Counted from the stretch's first letter, positions 28,865-38,060 are shown. The stretch is 64,000 bases of DNA from Saprospiraceae bacterium (GCA_016719615.1 JADJYQ010000005.1:186001-250000), one strand, 5' to 3'. The notes: generated by a model from the letters alone, not told the origin. Program-made: numbers and translations.

Positions 28865-28942
28865 ACTAACATTAGTTAGTATATAATGATTCATAAGAGT
28901 CAAAATCCAACAGACTAGCAGACTATCAGACTAACAGACTAA
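28865..28942. repeat. Composite repeat: ACTAACATTAGTTAG plus 8-bp array
   Basis: ACTAACATTAGTTAG (28865-28879; arms CTAAC/GTTAG) is followed after 31 bp by four 8-bp units, CAGACTAG, CAGACTAT, CAGACTAA and CAGACTAA (28911-28942). The same composite, with 13 units, occurs at 50405-50538. Confidence 0.65.
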
Positions 28943-28979
28943 ATGCCTACCAGCCTTACCCCCAAACCTCTAACTTACC

Positions 28980-29009
28980 ATTGGTCTATCATCAATCTTC
29001 TTATCTTTG
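28980..29009 (+). promoter_or_regulatory. Promoter of serine hydrolase gene
   Basis: ATTG (28980-28983), 18-bp spacer, TATCTTTG (29002-29009). This is close to the Bacteroidota consensus and places transcription start just before the ATG at 29028. Confidence 0.55.
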
Positions 29010-29027
29010 ATTCCTTATTATGACAAT

Positions 29028-30545
29028 ATGAAATATTTAGCTTTTGGATTAGCCTTGCTGCTTACTTTTCGCATTTCAGCACAAGACAGTATACCTTCTT
29101 TTATTCGCGACAGTCTGGATCTCTATGTAGAAAGAGCACTTAAGGCCTGGCATTTGCCGGGTTGTGCGATTGCTATCATCAAAGATGGAAAAGTAATTTT
29201 AGCAAAGGGTTATGGGGTAAGGGACATCCGCAGCGGAAAACCGGTCGATCAACATACATCGTTTATGATTGCCAGCAATTCTAAAGCCGTGACTGGAATG
29301 ACTTTGGCCAAACTCGATGCAGAAAAGAAATTATCACTCGATGATAAAGTTATCAAGTGGTTGCCTGATTTTAAACTGTACGATCCGGAAGTAACAAAAC
29401 TTGTTACCATTAAAGATATCGTGACCCATCGAATCGGATTTGAAACTTTTCAAGGTGACTTTGCACATTGGTCTACAACGACCAGCCGTACTGAAGTGAT
29501 CCAAAAAATGGCCAATATAAAACCCCATTATGCATTTCGCGACAAATATGGCTATTGCAACGCAGGTTATAATGTTGCAGGTGAGATCATAAAAATGGCC
29601 AGCGGATTGTCCTGGGAAGATTACCTCCAGAAAAATTACTTTGATCCTCTTGATTTAAAAGATACCAAACCTCTCACAAGAGACTTTAGTAAAAGCGGGA
29701 ATTATTGCCAGCCTCACACCTGGTATAAAGGCCAATTGATTGCACTTAAAATTCCCAACATTGATAATATGGCTCCTGCCACCGGCATCATCAGTTCAAT
29801 AGCAGATTGGAGCAAATGGATTCAAATGATTTTAAACAATGGAACCTTGAATGGAAAAGAAATTTTACCGGCAGCCGCTATCCAAAAGAGTATGGAAGCT
29901 GTTTCTATTGTTGGGCCATTTCGTCATCGCTTGAATAAGGGTAATTTTTCATTATACGGTTTAGGTTGGAATTTAAACGACTATGATGGCAATAAGATGG
30001 TGTCCCATACTGGTGGGGCAGATGGTTTTGTAACATCCGTTAGTTTGTTTCCTAAAGAACAATTAGGGGTGATAATTTTGACGAATTCTGACCATAATGG
30101 ATTTTTCCAAGCCATGAAATGGGAAATTATAGATGCATTTTTGGGATTGCCGTACCGGAATTACAACGAATCCTACCTCCAAAGAAGTTTAAAAGCTCAG
30201 GATGAAGATGATAAATGGTTAAAACAGGTGATTGATTCCGTAAATCAAAAGCATCCCACAAGTCTACCCTTAAAAGCCTACACCGGGAAATACAAAAACG
30301 AGGTCTATGGTTCTATGGAAATCAAATTAGTAGAAAACCAGTTAAAAGCATATTTCGAACACCATCCGGATCAATTTGCATTAATGGAGCATATGGGCAA
30401 TGAACGATTTTTATGTACTTATAGCAATCCGACCCTTGGCATCAAGGTAACTCCTTTTACACTGAAAGGAAAAAAAGTAAAGTCAGTTGACATTCGTTGT
30501 GCCGATTTTGTGGATTATGAAATTTATAAATTCACAAAGCGTTGA
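29028..30545 (+). CDS. Serine hydrolase, class C beta-lactamase / penicillin-binding fold
   Basis: 505 residues from the ATG at 29028; the upstream TTG at 29007 overlaps the promoter and is rejected. Signal peptide to about residue 19 (RISAQ). The beta-lactamase superfamily triad is visible: Ser and Lys in SNSK (near residue 86), the YxN motif in YGYCNAGYN (near 172) and HTGG (near 328) in the KTG position. A C-terminal domain (about 395-505) resembles DUF3471, which often follows this fold. Members are mostly esterases or D-aminopeptidases; an antibiotic-resistance role should not be assumed. Stand-alone gene with its own promoter. Confidence 0.88.
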   Translation: MKYLAFGLALLLTFRISAQDSIPSFIRDSLDLYVERALKAWHLPGCAIAIIKDGKVILAKGYGVRDIRSGKPVDQHTSFMIASNSKAVTGMTLAKLDAEKKLSLDDKVIKWLPDFKLYDPEVTKLVTIKDIVTHRIGFETFQGDFAHWSTTTSRTEVIQKMANIKPHYAFRDKYGYCNAGYNVAGEIIKMASGLSWEDYLQKNYFDPLDLKDTKPLTRDFSKSGNYCQPHTWYKGQLIALKIPNIDNMAPATGIISSIADWSKWIQMILNNGTLNGKEILPAAAIQKSMEAVSIVGPFRHRLNKGNFSLYGLGWNLNDYDGNKMVSHTGGADGFVTSVSLFPKEQLGVIILTNSDHNGFFQAMKWEIIDAFLGLPYRNYNESYLQRSLKAQDEDDKWLKQVIDSVNQKHPTSLPLKAYTGKYKNEVYGSMEIKLVENQLKAYFEHHPDQFALMEHMGNERFLCTYSNPTLGIKVTPFTLKGKKVKSVDIRCADFVDYEIYKFTKR

Positions 30546-30670
30546 AAATCAGCATTTAAAATCTTAATAAATTTCCCATAAATTTTTTAGACCGTTCGGA
30601 ATATTTTTCTTTAGATTTGTGTCACCCATTATCTGGGTATTCTTCCCGCCATTATTCATAAACTCAAGCT

Positions 30671-31192
30671 GTGAATTCTATTCGCTATATTTTGTCATGG
30701 ATGTTCTTATGCCTGTTGGTAAGTAATCTTACCAGCCAGAGTTTTGCATCCGTGATAAGACCTGAGATCGTTGGCGATCATATAGATACCTTCAGATATT
30801 TCAATTCAGATAGTCACCGTGATGATTTCAGACTCATTAAAACAACGCTTTACAAAAGAGTTGAAAAAATGCCTGTTTTCATAGGCTGCGAAATTGATTC
30901 CGATCCGGAAGAGTGTTCCAAAAAAAGACTCATTGATCTATTGTTTAACCACATTAAATATCCGGCGGAAGCTAAAAAACAAAGACTTCAGGGAGTTGTA
31001 TTTGCCAAATTCGTGGTACGAACAGATGGCACCATTAGTAATGCCAGAATCGAAAGAGGCATTGGCGGAGGTTGTGATGAAGAAGTGCTGAGATTTATTA
31101 GTTTGTTGCCAAAATATACCCCGGGATACCAAGATGGCAAAGCGGTGCCCGTTCAAGTGACCCTGCCTGTGAAGTTTAGATTGATGAAATAA
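30671..31192 (+). CDS. Periplasmic TonB C-terminal-domain protein
   Basis: 173 residues from a GTG start with a signal peptide-like N-terminus (to about residue 25). The C-terminal 90 residues are a TonB_C domain: HIKYPAEAKKQRLQGVVFAKFVVRTDG, then IGGGCDEEVLRFI and the closing PVQVTLPVKFRL. It lacks the membrane anchor and Pro-rich spacer of a true TonB, so it probably does not couple to ExbBD itself; such short forms are common in Bacteroidota and their role is unclear. It is single, 188 bp upstream of atpB. Confidence 0.82.
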   Translation: MNSIRYILSWMFLCLLVSNLTSQSFASVIRPEIVGDHIDTFRYFNSDSHRDDFRLIKTTLYKRVEKMPVFIGCEIDSDPEECSKKRLIDLLFNHIKYPAEAKKQRLQGVVFAKFVVRTDGTISNARIERGIGGGCDEEVLRFISLLPKYTPGYQDGKAVPVQVTLPVKFRLMK

Positions 31193-31338
31193 GCCAAAAT
31201 TGCTCCCCAAATCGCTTAAAATCAATATTTTGTATATGATCACCAAGGGAAGCAGTGGTGTTGAATCCGTTTTGATTCATTAAGCTTTTGTTAGGCAATT
31301 TTTTGAAAAGGCCCTTATATAATCTCCCATTCAGCGCT

Positions 31339-31346
31339 TACCTTTG
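31339..31346 (+). promoter_or_regulatory. Candidate -7 element of the atp operon
   Basis: TACCTTTG matches TAnnTTTG and lies 35 nt before the chosen atpB start. It supports rejecting the longer frame that begins at 31288. Confidence 0.4.
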
Positions 31347-31380
31347 CAGCGATTTTTTAAAGCTTGTTGCCGAAATGCCT

Positions 31381-32745
31381 ATGAAGCAGATTATTGTTTG
31401 GTTTTTAATGCTGGTGATATGTTCCGGTAGAATTATTGGACAAGTTTCTGACAATGAGACCAATAATATTTCGGAGTTGATGGTCCAGCATGAGGGTCAT
31501 AACCATTCACATGATGGTCACGATCACAACGCACCAGGACATACCCATCTTCCTGCCGGCACGGTTGACCCGGTTGCCCATTCCACAGTTGATCATAAAG
31601 CAGGGGAAAAGCACGACAGTCATGCTTTTGACCCTAAAAGCACTGCTTTTCATCATATTTCGGATTTGAATGTTTACAGCATTGGCCCTTGGAATCTTCC
31701 TTTACCATGTATCCTATACGCACCAGCCAAAGGTTGGTCGTTTTTCTCTTCGGGTAAATTTGAAATTGATAACGCCCACCATGGAGATGGAAAAAAAGTC
31801 ATTGATGGATATGTATTGAATCATGGAAGAGTGAATAGGATTGCAGGAAATTTTCCGGCTGGTTCATTTGAGGTTCAAGGCATAGCTCCAAAAAAGGTGA
31901 TGATTGATGGCAAGGAGAAAGAACAGGATTTCGTGATGATCGACCAAAAAGAATATCCTTTAGAAAAACCAAGCACGGCAGACGCAGGATTGTTTGGCGG
32001 TGGAATTACCTCCTTTTACGATTTCTCCATTACTAAAAATGTATTCAGCATGTTTTTAGTGGTCCTCCTTTTAAGTTGGGCCTTTATTAGCATGGCAAAT
32101 CGATATCAAAAACAAGCTGGCCAAGCTCCATCAGGTGCACAGTTATTGTTTGAACCACTCATCCTTTTTATACAAGATGAAGTAGCTAAACCTTTTTTAG
32201 GCGCAAAATGGGAGAAATTTATTCCACTGTTATTGGCTATATTTTTCTTTGTATTAGGATTGAATCTCTTCGGACAAATTCCTTTTTTGGGAGGGTCCAA
32301 TGTAACCGGAAATTTATCGGTAACTATGGTACTTGCTTTAATAGCATTTATTGTGGTCAACTTAAACGGTAATAAACATTATTGGCAACATATATTCTGG
32401 ATGCCTGGAATTCCGGCATGGGTAAAAACTATTTTGACTCCTGTCGAAATCTTGGGTGTATTTATTAAACCTTTGACTTTGATGCTCCGTCTTTTTGCGA
32501 ATATTACAGCGGGACACATGGCTATTCTGATCTTCATTAGTTTGATTTTCATATTTGGAAATTCTGGTGAAAGCACAGGCGCAGGTTTGGGGGCCTCCAT
32601 AGGTTCCGGATTGCTTACTGTATTTATGATGTCGATAGAATTATTGGTGGCTTTGATTCAGGCTTTTGTATTTACACTGTTGACAGCATCTTATATAGGT
32701 GCAGCTACAGAAGAACATGCACACGCAGAACACCATCATCATTAA
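31381..32745 (+). CDS. atpB: F-type ATP synthase subunit a
   Basis: 454 residues from the ATG at 31381; ATG at 31375 is an equal alternative. The N-terminus is a signal peptide (MKQIIVWFLMLVICSGRIIGQ), as in other Bacteroidota AtpB. A periplasmic extension of about 190 residues follows, beginning with a His-rich stretch (HEGHNHSHDGHDHN). The membrane part (from about 225) includes the essential Arg in MLRLFANITAGH, the residue that faces the c-ring and conducts protons. The C-terminus is again His-rich (EEHAHAEHHHH). First gene of atpB-E-F-H-A-G; the length exceeds the 250-350 typical of the family because of the extension. Confidence 0.93.
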   Translation: MKQIIVWFLMLVICSGRIIGQVSDNETNNISELMVQHEGHNHSHDGHDHNAPGHTHLPAGTVDPVAHSTVDHKAGEKHDSHAFDPKSTAFHHISDLNVYSIGPWNLPLPCILYAPAKGWSFFSSGKFEIDNAHHGDGKKVIDGYVLNHGRVNRIAGNFPAGSFEVQGIAPKKVMIDGKEKEQDFVMIDQKEYPLEKPSTADAGLFGGGITSFYDFSITKNVFSMFLVVLLLSWAFISMANRYQKQAGQAPSGAQLLFEPLILFIQDEVAKPFLGAKWEKFIPLLLAIFFFVLGLNLFGQIPFLGGSNVTGNLSVTMVLALIAFIVVNLNGNKHYWQHIFWMPGIPAWVKTILTPVEILGVFIKPLTLMLRLFANITAGHMAILIFISLIFIFGNSGESTGAGLGASIGSGLLTVFMMSIELLVALIQAFVFTLLTASYIGAATEEHAHAEHHHH

Positions 32746-32787
32746 TTTAATTTTGGAAACTATTTATTCATATATAAAACAATAATT

Positions 32788-32994
32788 ATGGGAGGTTCAA
32801 TTGCTGCTATTGGTATGGGTTTGGCTGCTATCGGCGCCGGAATTGGCGTGGGTAGCATTGGTGGTAAGGCTTTAGAGTCTATAGCTCGTCAACCTGAGGC
32901 ATTGGGAGATATCCGTGCCAACATGATCCTTACGGCTGCCCTTGTTGAAGGTGCTGCTTTGATTGCGATCCTGTTTTCTTACCTCGTAGCGTAA
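32788..32994 (+). CDS. atpE: F-type ATP synthase subunit c
   Basis: 68 residues, two membrane helices joined by the polar loop ARQPEA. The ion-carrying Glu lies in helix 2 (ALVEGAAL). The residue after it is Gly rather than Ser/Thr, which fits proton rather than sodium use, although the full sodium motif should be checked by alignment. Standard family length is 70-85, so it is at the short end. It forms the rotor ring, so many copies are needed per complex. A terminator-like hairpin follows immediately at 33004-33046. Confidence 0.95.
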   Translation: MGGSIAAIGMGLAAIGAGIGVGSIGGKALESIARQPEALGDIRANMILTAALVEGAALIAILFSYLVA

Positions 32995-33003
32995 AAATTT
33001 TTT

Positions 33004-33046
33004 CGAAGGTCACCTGGCGGTTGGCTAAGGAACCTTCGTTTTTTTT
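33004..33046 (+). terminator. Intrinsic terminator-like hairpin between atpE and atpF
   Basis: CGAAGGT (33004-33010) pairs with ACCTTCG (33032-33038) and is followed by eight T (33039-33046). Its location right after atpE would allow partial termination, giving more atpBE than downstream message. Confidence 0.7.
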
Positions 33047-33067
33047 CATTATTTAATTGAGGAATAC

Positions 33068-33597
33068 ATGTTACCTGATTTTATAAACGTACTCATACTG
33101 GATTTTTCACCTTTGAAACCAGACTTCGGTTTGCTGTTCTGGTCGACTGTTTTCTTTTGTTTATTTTGGTTTCTGGTTGGAAAAATGGCGTTTAAGCCCA
33201 TCGTCAAAGCACTCAAAGATCGCCAGGAAGACATTCGAATTGCTTTGGATTCTGCAAAGCAGGCAAGAATTGAAATGTCGAATCTTAAATCTGAAAACGA
33301 AAGAGTTTTGGCAGAAGCCCGCGAAGAAAAAATGCTCATCATAAAGATGCCAAAGAGTCTGCGACATTGCTGGTTGCGGAAGCTCGAGAAAAAGCAAAAG
33401 AAGAAGCCCAAAGAATCTTGCAACAGACAAAACAAGACATTGAGAACGCAAAAATGGCAGCAATGGTCGATGTAAAAAATGAAATTGGAGTCATGGCTTT
33501 ACAAATAGCCGAAAAAGTAATTCGCAAACAATTGGCCGACCAACCTGCACAAATGGAGTATGTAAATAAACTCATGGATGAGGTCAAAATGAATTAA
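33068..33597 (+). CDS. atpF: F-type ATP synthase subunit b, with a one-base frameshift
   Basis: The first frame (from ATG 33068) gives the membrane anchor (FWSTVFFCLFWFLVGKMAF) and the start of the long helix (KALKDRQEDIRIALDSAKQARIEM). After EEKMLII it runs out of the family pattern. Another frame takes over from near 33345 with KDAKESATLLVAEAREKAKEEAQ and runs to the stop at 33597. One missing base at about 33340-33346 explains it; corrected length is 176 residues, normal for AtpF. Subunit b is the peripheral stalk and the operon is otherwise intact, so a sequence error is the most likely reading. Confidence 0.88.
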
Positions 33598-33620
33598 AAA
33601 GGATCCACAAGATTAATCAT

Positions 33621-34190
33621 ATGTCACAACTGCAAATATCACATCGTTACGCAAAATCACTGATCGACCTATCCAACGATCAAAAGGAATTGGAAAAGGT
33701 CTATGAAGATGTTTTGACGATCGCAGAGGTGTGTAAGAATGTTGAATTCACAGCTATGCTAAAAAGTCCTATCGTTCATACTGATAAGAAATTAGCCATC
33801 ATGAAAAGCTTGTTTGAGGGAAAAGTACAAAAACTCAGCTTGCAATTTATTCAATTGTTGGTATCTAAAAGTAGAGAGGGCTTATTGGATTCCATCAGTA
33901 AAGCTTTTATTGAGCAATACAAAGAAATCAAAAAAATAAAATCGGCTACGCTCATTACGGCAAAAGAATTGAACGAGTCTGAGTTAAATACCATCAAAAG
34001 TAAATTTAGTTTTTGGCTCAAAGAGGGTGAAACAATGGAGTTGTCGCAAAAAGTAGACACGAAACTCATCGGTGGCTTTATATTAGAAATGGGCGATAAA
34101 AATTATGACACCAGCATCAAAAGACAATTGAACGAACTGAAAGAAAATTTGTACGATACGAGTTATATCAGTTTAGTCGAGAGACGATAG
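33621..34190 (+). CDS. atpH: F-type ATP synthase subunit delta
   Basis: 189 residues, in the standard place between atpF and atpA. Visible family signs are the start SQLQISHRYAKSLIDLS, the SREGLLDSISKAFIEQY segment and the C-terminal KLIGGFILEMGDKNYDTSIKRQL, which matches the GG-x-x-I-x-x-GD-x-x-D-x-S pattern of delta/OSCP proteins. It joins the peripheral stalk to the alpha/beta head. It begins 23 bp after atpF. A 157-bp repeat-filled spacer separates it from atpA. Confidence 0.93.
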   Translation: MSQLQISHRYAKSLIDLSNDQKELEKVYEDVLTIAEVCKNVEFTAMLKSPIVHTDKKLAIMKSLFEGKVQKLSLQFIQLLVSKSREGLLDSISKAFIEQYKEIKKIKSATLITAKELNESELNTIKSKFSFWLKEGETMELSQKVDTKLIGGFILEMGDKNYDTSIKRQLNELKENLYDTSYISLVERR

Positions 34191-34272
34191 GATAATAGAT
34201 TATAGATAAAAGAATATAGATTATGGATTATAGTGAATAGAGTAAAGATGAATTATGAAATTATCTAAAATT

Positions 34273-34343
34273 TACAACTTACAACCAGCATCTAACAACT
34301 AACAACCAACAACCAACAACCAGCATCTAACAACTAACAACTA
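34273..34343 (+). repeat. Intergenic 7-bp tandem array between atpH and atpA
   Basis: Units such as CAACTAA, CAACCAA and CATCTAA repeat every 7 bp. A longer copy, CAACCAGCATCTAACAAC, is found at 34282 and again at 34317, 35 bp (five units) apart. The array ends 4 bp before the atpA ATG. Confidence 0.7.
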
Positions 34344-34347
34344 AATT

Positions 34348-35940
34348 ATGGTATCAATAAGACCCGAAGAAATTTCAGCGATTCTGAAACAACAAATTTC
34401 AGGAACCAACAGCGCAGCAAGTTTGGAAGAAGTAGGAACCGTGCTCCAGGTAGGAGATGGTATCGCCCGCGTATATGGTTTGACCAATGCACAGTCCGGA
34501 GAACTTGTTGAATTTGAAACAGGTGTACAGGCTATTGTCTTGAACCTTGAATTGGATAACGTCGGTGTAGTTTTGATGGGATCGTGGGACGGAATCAAAG
34601 AAGGTTCAAAAGTTAGACGCACCGGCAAAATTGCATCCATTGAAGTTGGTGAAGGTATGTTAGGACGCGTTGTAAATCCATTGGGTGTACCCATCGACGG
34701 AAAAGGTCCGATCGGTGGTGTTCGATATGAAATGCCTATCGAGCGCAAAGCTCCCGGGGTTATTTTCAGACAACCTGTAAACGAACCTCTTCAAACAGGT
34801 ATCAAACCTATCGATTCGATGATTCCAATTGGTAGAGGCCAGCGTGAATTGATCATTGGCGACCGTCAGACAGGTAAAACGGCAATTGCTTTAGATACCA
34901 TTATCAATCAAAAAGAATTTTACGATCGCGGTGAGCCCGTATATTGTATTTATGTAGCTTCCGGGCAAAAATCTTCAACGGTAGCAAAAGTGGCACGTAC
35001 GCTTGAAGAATATGGGGCAATGCCTTATACGGTAATTGTTTCTGCTTCAGCTGCAGATCCGGCGCCATTGCAGTTTTATGCTCCTTTCGCGGGTGCAGCC
35101 ATTGGCGAATTTTTCCGCGATACTGGACGCCCGGCATTGGTAATCTATGATGATCTTTCTAAGCAAGCCGTTGCCTATCGCGAAGTTTCATTGTTGTTGC
35201 GTAGACCTCCCGGACGTGAAGCTTATCCAGGGGATGTATTCTACCTTCACTCGCGTTTGCTGGAGCGCGCAGCCAAAATTTTGAACAACGACGAGATTGC
35301 AAGAAATATGAACGACTTACCGGAGTCTTTAAAAAAGGCTGGTATCGTTAAAGGTGGTGGATCATTAACCGCTTTGCCAATTATCGAAACACAAGCCGGT
35401 GACGTTTCTGCTTATATTCCAACAAACGTTATTTCAATTACAGACGGTCAGATCTTTTTGGAATCTGCTTTATTCAATGCAGGAATCCGTCCTGCGATTA
35501 ACGTAGGTATTTCTGTATCGCGCGTAGGTGGAAATGCACAGATTAAATCAATGAAAAAAGTATCGGGTACTTTAAAACTCGATCAGGCAGTATACCGTGA
35601 ATTGGAAGCATTTTCTAAATTCGGTTCTGATCTTGATGCAGCTACTAAAGCGGTGTTGGACAAAGGCAAACGCAACGTTGAAATTTTGAATCAGCCACAA
35701 TACAGTCCGGTAGCAGTTGAAAAACAAGTGGCCATCATTTACTTGGGCACTTCCAATTTATTAAAAGATGTTCCTGTTGATAAAGTGAAGGATTTTGAAA
35801 ATGTTTTTCTTACCACCTTGGAACAAAAACATCCAAACATTCTTGAGAATTTGAGAAAAGGTAATCTTTTAGATGAGGATTTAAAAACCATGCGGGAAGT
35901 ATCAAACGACCTTTCTTCACAGTACAGAGTGAAAGCTTAA
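34348..35940 (+). CDS. atpA: F-type ATP synthase subunit alpha
   Basis: 530 residues, standard size. The P-loop is GDRQTGKTA (about residue 172-180). The N-terminal beta-barrel carries GIARVYGLTNAQSGELVEF. Further family markers are YDDLSKQAVAYREVSLLLRRPPGREAYPGD and ALFNAGIRPAINVGISVSRVGG, which includes the Arg that reaches into the beta catalytic site. Alpha subunits are non-catalytic and bind regulatory nucleotide. The partner subunit beta (atpD) is not in this window. Confidence 0.97.
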   Translation: MVSIRPEEISAILKQQISGTNSAASLEEVGTVLQVGDGIARVYGLTNAQSGELVEFETGVQAIVLNLELDNVGVVLMGSWDGIKEGSKVRRTGKIASIEVGEGMLGRVVNPLGVPIDGKGPIGGVRYEMPIERKAPGVIFRQPVNEPLQTGIKPIDSMIPIGRGQRELIIGDRQTGKTAIALDTIINQKEFYDRGEPVYCIYVASGQKSSTVAKVARTLEEYGAMPYTVIVSASAADPAPLQFYAPFAGAAIGEFFRDTGRPALVIYDDLSKQAVAYREVSLLLRRPPGREAYPGDVFYLHSRLLERAAKILNNDEIARNMNDLPESLKKAGIVKGGGSLTALPIIETQAGDVSAYIPTNVISITDGQIFLESALFNAGIRPAINVGISVSRVGGNAQIKSMKKVSGTLKLDQAVYRELEAFSKFGSDLDAATKAVLDKGKRNVEILNQPQYSPVAVEKQVAIIYLGTSNLLKDVPVDKVKDFENVFLTTLEQKHPNILENLRKGNLLDEDLKTMREVSNDLSSQYRVKA

Positions 35941-35971
35941 TCTTTCGGATTTCATCAAATAATGAACAGGT

Positions 35972-36868
35972 ATGGCAGCTAATTTAAAAGAAGTAAGAAA
36001 CCGCATTAAATCGGTGATTTCAACGCAGCAAATCACAAAAGCCATGAAAATGGTATCTGCTGCTAAACTTCGCAAAGCACAGCAGGCCATTCAACAAATG
36101 CGTCCATATTCAAATAGGTTGAATATTACTTTGAGTCATATCATGTCAGGAGGAGATGCAGGACAGGGATTATCATTTGGTAAGGCTACCGAAATGAAAA
36201 AGCCCTTGGTTGTGGTTGTGACTTCAGATCGCGGATTGTGTGGTGCTTTTAATTCCAACATTCTTAAGACTGCCTCTACATATGTTAAGGATCATTATTC
36301 AAAAGTCTATGAAGATGGCAATTTGAGTTTGTTGTTTATTGGTAAAAAAGGGTTTGATTATTTTAGAAGAAGATTTCCAAAAGCACAATTGATCGACAAG
36401 TATATTTCCCTCTATAACCTGCCCAATTTTAATAACATTGCAGCCTTAGCGGATCAAATAATGACCGAATTTTCAGGTGGTCAATACGATCAGGTTGAAA
36501 TATATTATGGACGATTCAAAAATGCGGGTACACAATTTCCGGAACGCGAACAATATTTGCCCGTAAGTAAGATCAGTGGAGAATCAGCTGATACTTCCAA
36601 AATGCAAGCCGATTATATTTTTGAACCGAATCAGCAGCAATTACTGGAGGAATTGATTCCTTCGATTCTGCAAACGCAATTATTTAAATGCGTTTTGGAC
36701 ACACAAGCATCTGAACACGGCGCTAGAATGACCGCAATGGACAAAGCCACCGAAAACGCAGAAGACATGCTTGGCGAATTGCGCATAAACTACAACAAAG
36801 CCCGTCAGGAAACCATCACTAAGGAACTTTCGGAGATTGTTGGAGGTGCAGCGGCATTAGCAGGATAG
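35972..36868 (+). CDS. atpG: F-type ATP synthase subunit gamma
   Basis: 298 residues. Typical N-terminal helix (NLKEVRNRIKSVISTQQITKAMKMVSAAKLRKAQ), the central TSDRGLCGAFNSN block and the C-terminal helix (EHGARMTAMDKATENAEDMLGELRINYNKARQETITKELSEIVGGAAAL). It is the rotating central shaft. It starts 31 bp after atpA and ends the cluster; atpD and atpC are missing here, which fits the split atp gene order of many Bacteroidota. The next gene is convergent with only 8 bp between the stops. Confidence 0.96.
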   Translation: MAANLKEVRNRIKSVISTQQITKAMKMVSAAKLRKAQQAIQQMRPYSNRLNITLSHIMSGGDAGQGLSFGKATEMKKPLVVVVTSDRGLCGAFNSNILKTASTYVKDHYSKVYEDGNLSLLFIGKKGFDYFRRRFPKAQLIDKYISLYNLPNFNNIAALADQIMTEFSGGQYDQVEIYYGRFKNAGTQFPEREQYLPVSKISGESADTSKMQADYIFEPNQQQLLEELIPSILQTQLFKCVLDTQASEHGARMTAMDKATENAEDMLGELRINYNKARQETITKELSEIVGGAAALAG

Positions 36869-36876
36869 TTGCGTTT

Positions 36877-38060
36877 TTAAATAAAGTCTTCTGGGTTTAT
36901 CGCAAGAAATTCCTCCCAAGGTATTCCAAATTTAGAAATGCTAATGGATTTGTGGGGTTTGAATTTTTGCTTAAAAGTGGACAGACTTTTCATATTGTTA
37001 TGTTTGCCGACTTTAACTTCAAAGGCTATGGTTTTACCCTGGAACTGAAAAATAAAATCCACTTCATCATTTCCATCTCGCCAATAATATACTTTAGATC
37101 CAAATTGTCTTGAATGATTGATGAGTATTGATCCAATTGAGGATTCAACAAGTCTTCCCCAAAAATCTGAGTTGGGATCACGGTTTTTAAATTGAGTGTT
37201 GTGTAAAGCAGTCATCAATGCTGTATTATGGACTTGCAATTTTGGAGATGAGTTTTTTTGTTTTAGCATGTTTGATGAATATTTGGCCAATCCACCCACC
37301 ATGCCTGCTGAATCTAATAAATTCAAATAGTGAGCCAATGTTGTAGTATTTCCAGCATTGTCAAGTTGGCCTATCATTTTGTTATAAGAAACGATTTGCC
37401 CTGAATACAAACAAGATAACTCAAAGAGTTTTTTTAAAAGAGCAGGTTTATCCACTCTCGTCATCGAAAGGATATCTTTATTGATACTGGGTTCGATTAA
37501 AGAGTGAATAATGTAGTTTTTCCATCTACTTTCATCCGAGATCAGACCAGCTGAACCCGGATATGAGCCGAACCAAAGGTATTGAATTGGAGAAAAACCG
37601 AATGCAAGATTCATTTCTCTGTACGTCCAGTGACCCATATACATGAGTTCATACCTGCCTGCAAGCGACTCACTTAAACCTTGTTGAATAAGTAGTCTGG
37701 AAGATCCCAATGCAATTAACTTAATGGGAATTCCATTCTGGGTATCTTCATCCCAATTTTTTTGAGAGCATTAAACCAATTAGAGATTTTTTGAATTTCA
37801 TCGATAACCAAAAGAAATTCTGAAGCATTGCTGTTCTTTTGTCGTATTCTAGCCAATTCCCATTGTTGGTCAATCCAAGTTGTATCCTCAGAAAAACCGG
37901 CATCAGCAGAAGCACTTAAAAATCCATGCTTGTATTGTTCCAAAAACTGACCCACCATTGTTGATTTTCCTACTTGTCTAGGTCCAACTATGACTTGAAT
38001 AAATTTCCTTGGTCCATTTAATCTATTACTAAGTATATGTATATGAGCTCTTTGTAACAT
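36877..38060 (-). CDS. AAA+ ATPase with DUF4143 domain, one-base frameshift
   Basis: The first frame (start 38060) has the Walker A motif GPRQVGKST and a Walker B-like LLVIDEIQ, then goes off-pattern at KKIGMKIPRM. The other frame resumes with ALGSSRLLIQQGLSESLAGRYELMYMGHWTYRE and continues to the C-terminal DUF4143 domain with DEVDF...IAFEVKVGK, a PD-(D/E)xK-like core. Adding one base to a T7 run on the plus strand (37757-37763) restores KKNWDEDTQNGIPIKLIALGSSR, giving about 394 residues, the usual family length. These ATPases are widespread accessory genes of unknown function. Two strong palindromes lie just upstream. It is convergent with atpG. Confidence 0.85.

Noticed and set aside
28980..29027. 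TTG start at 29007 for the serine hydrolase
   Set aside because: It falls inside the -7 promoter element; the ATG at 29028 gives a proper signal peptide.
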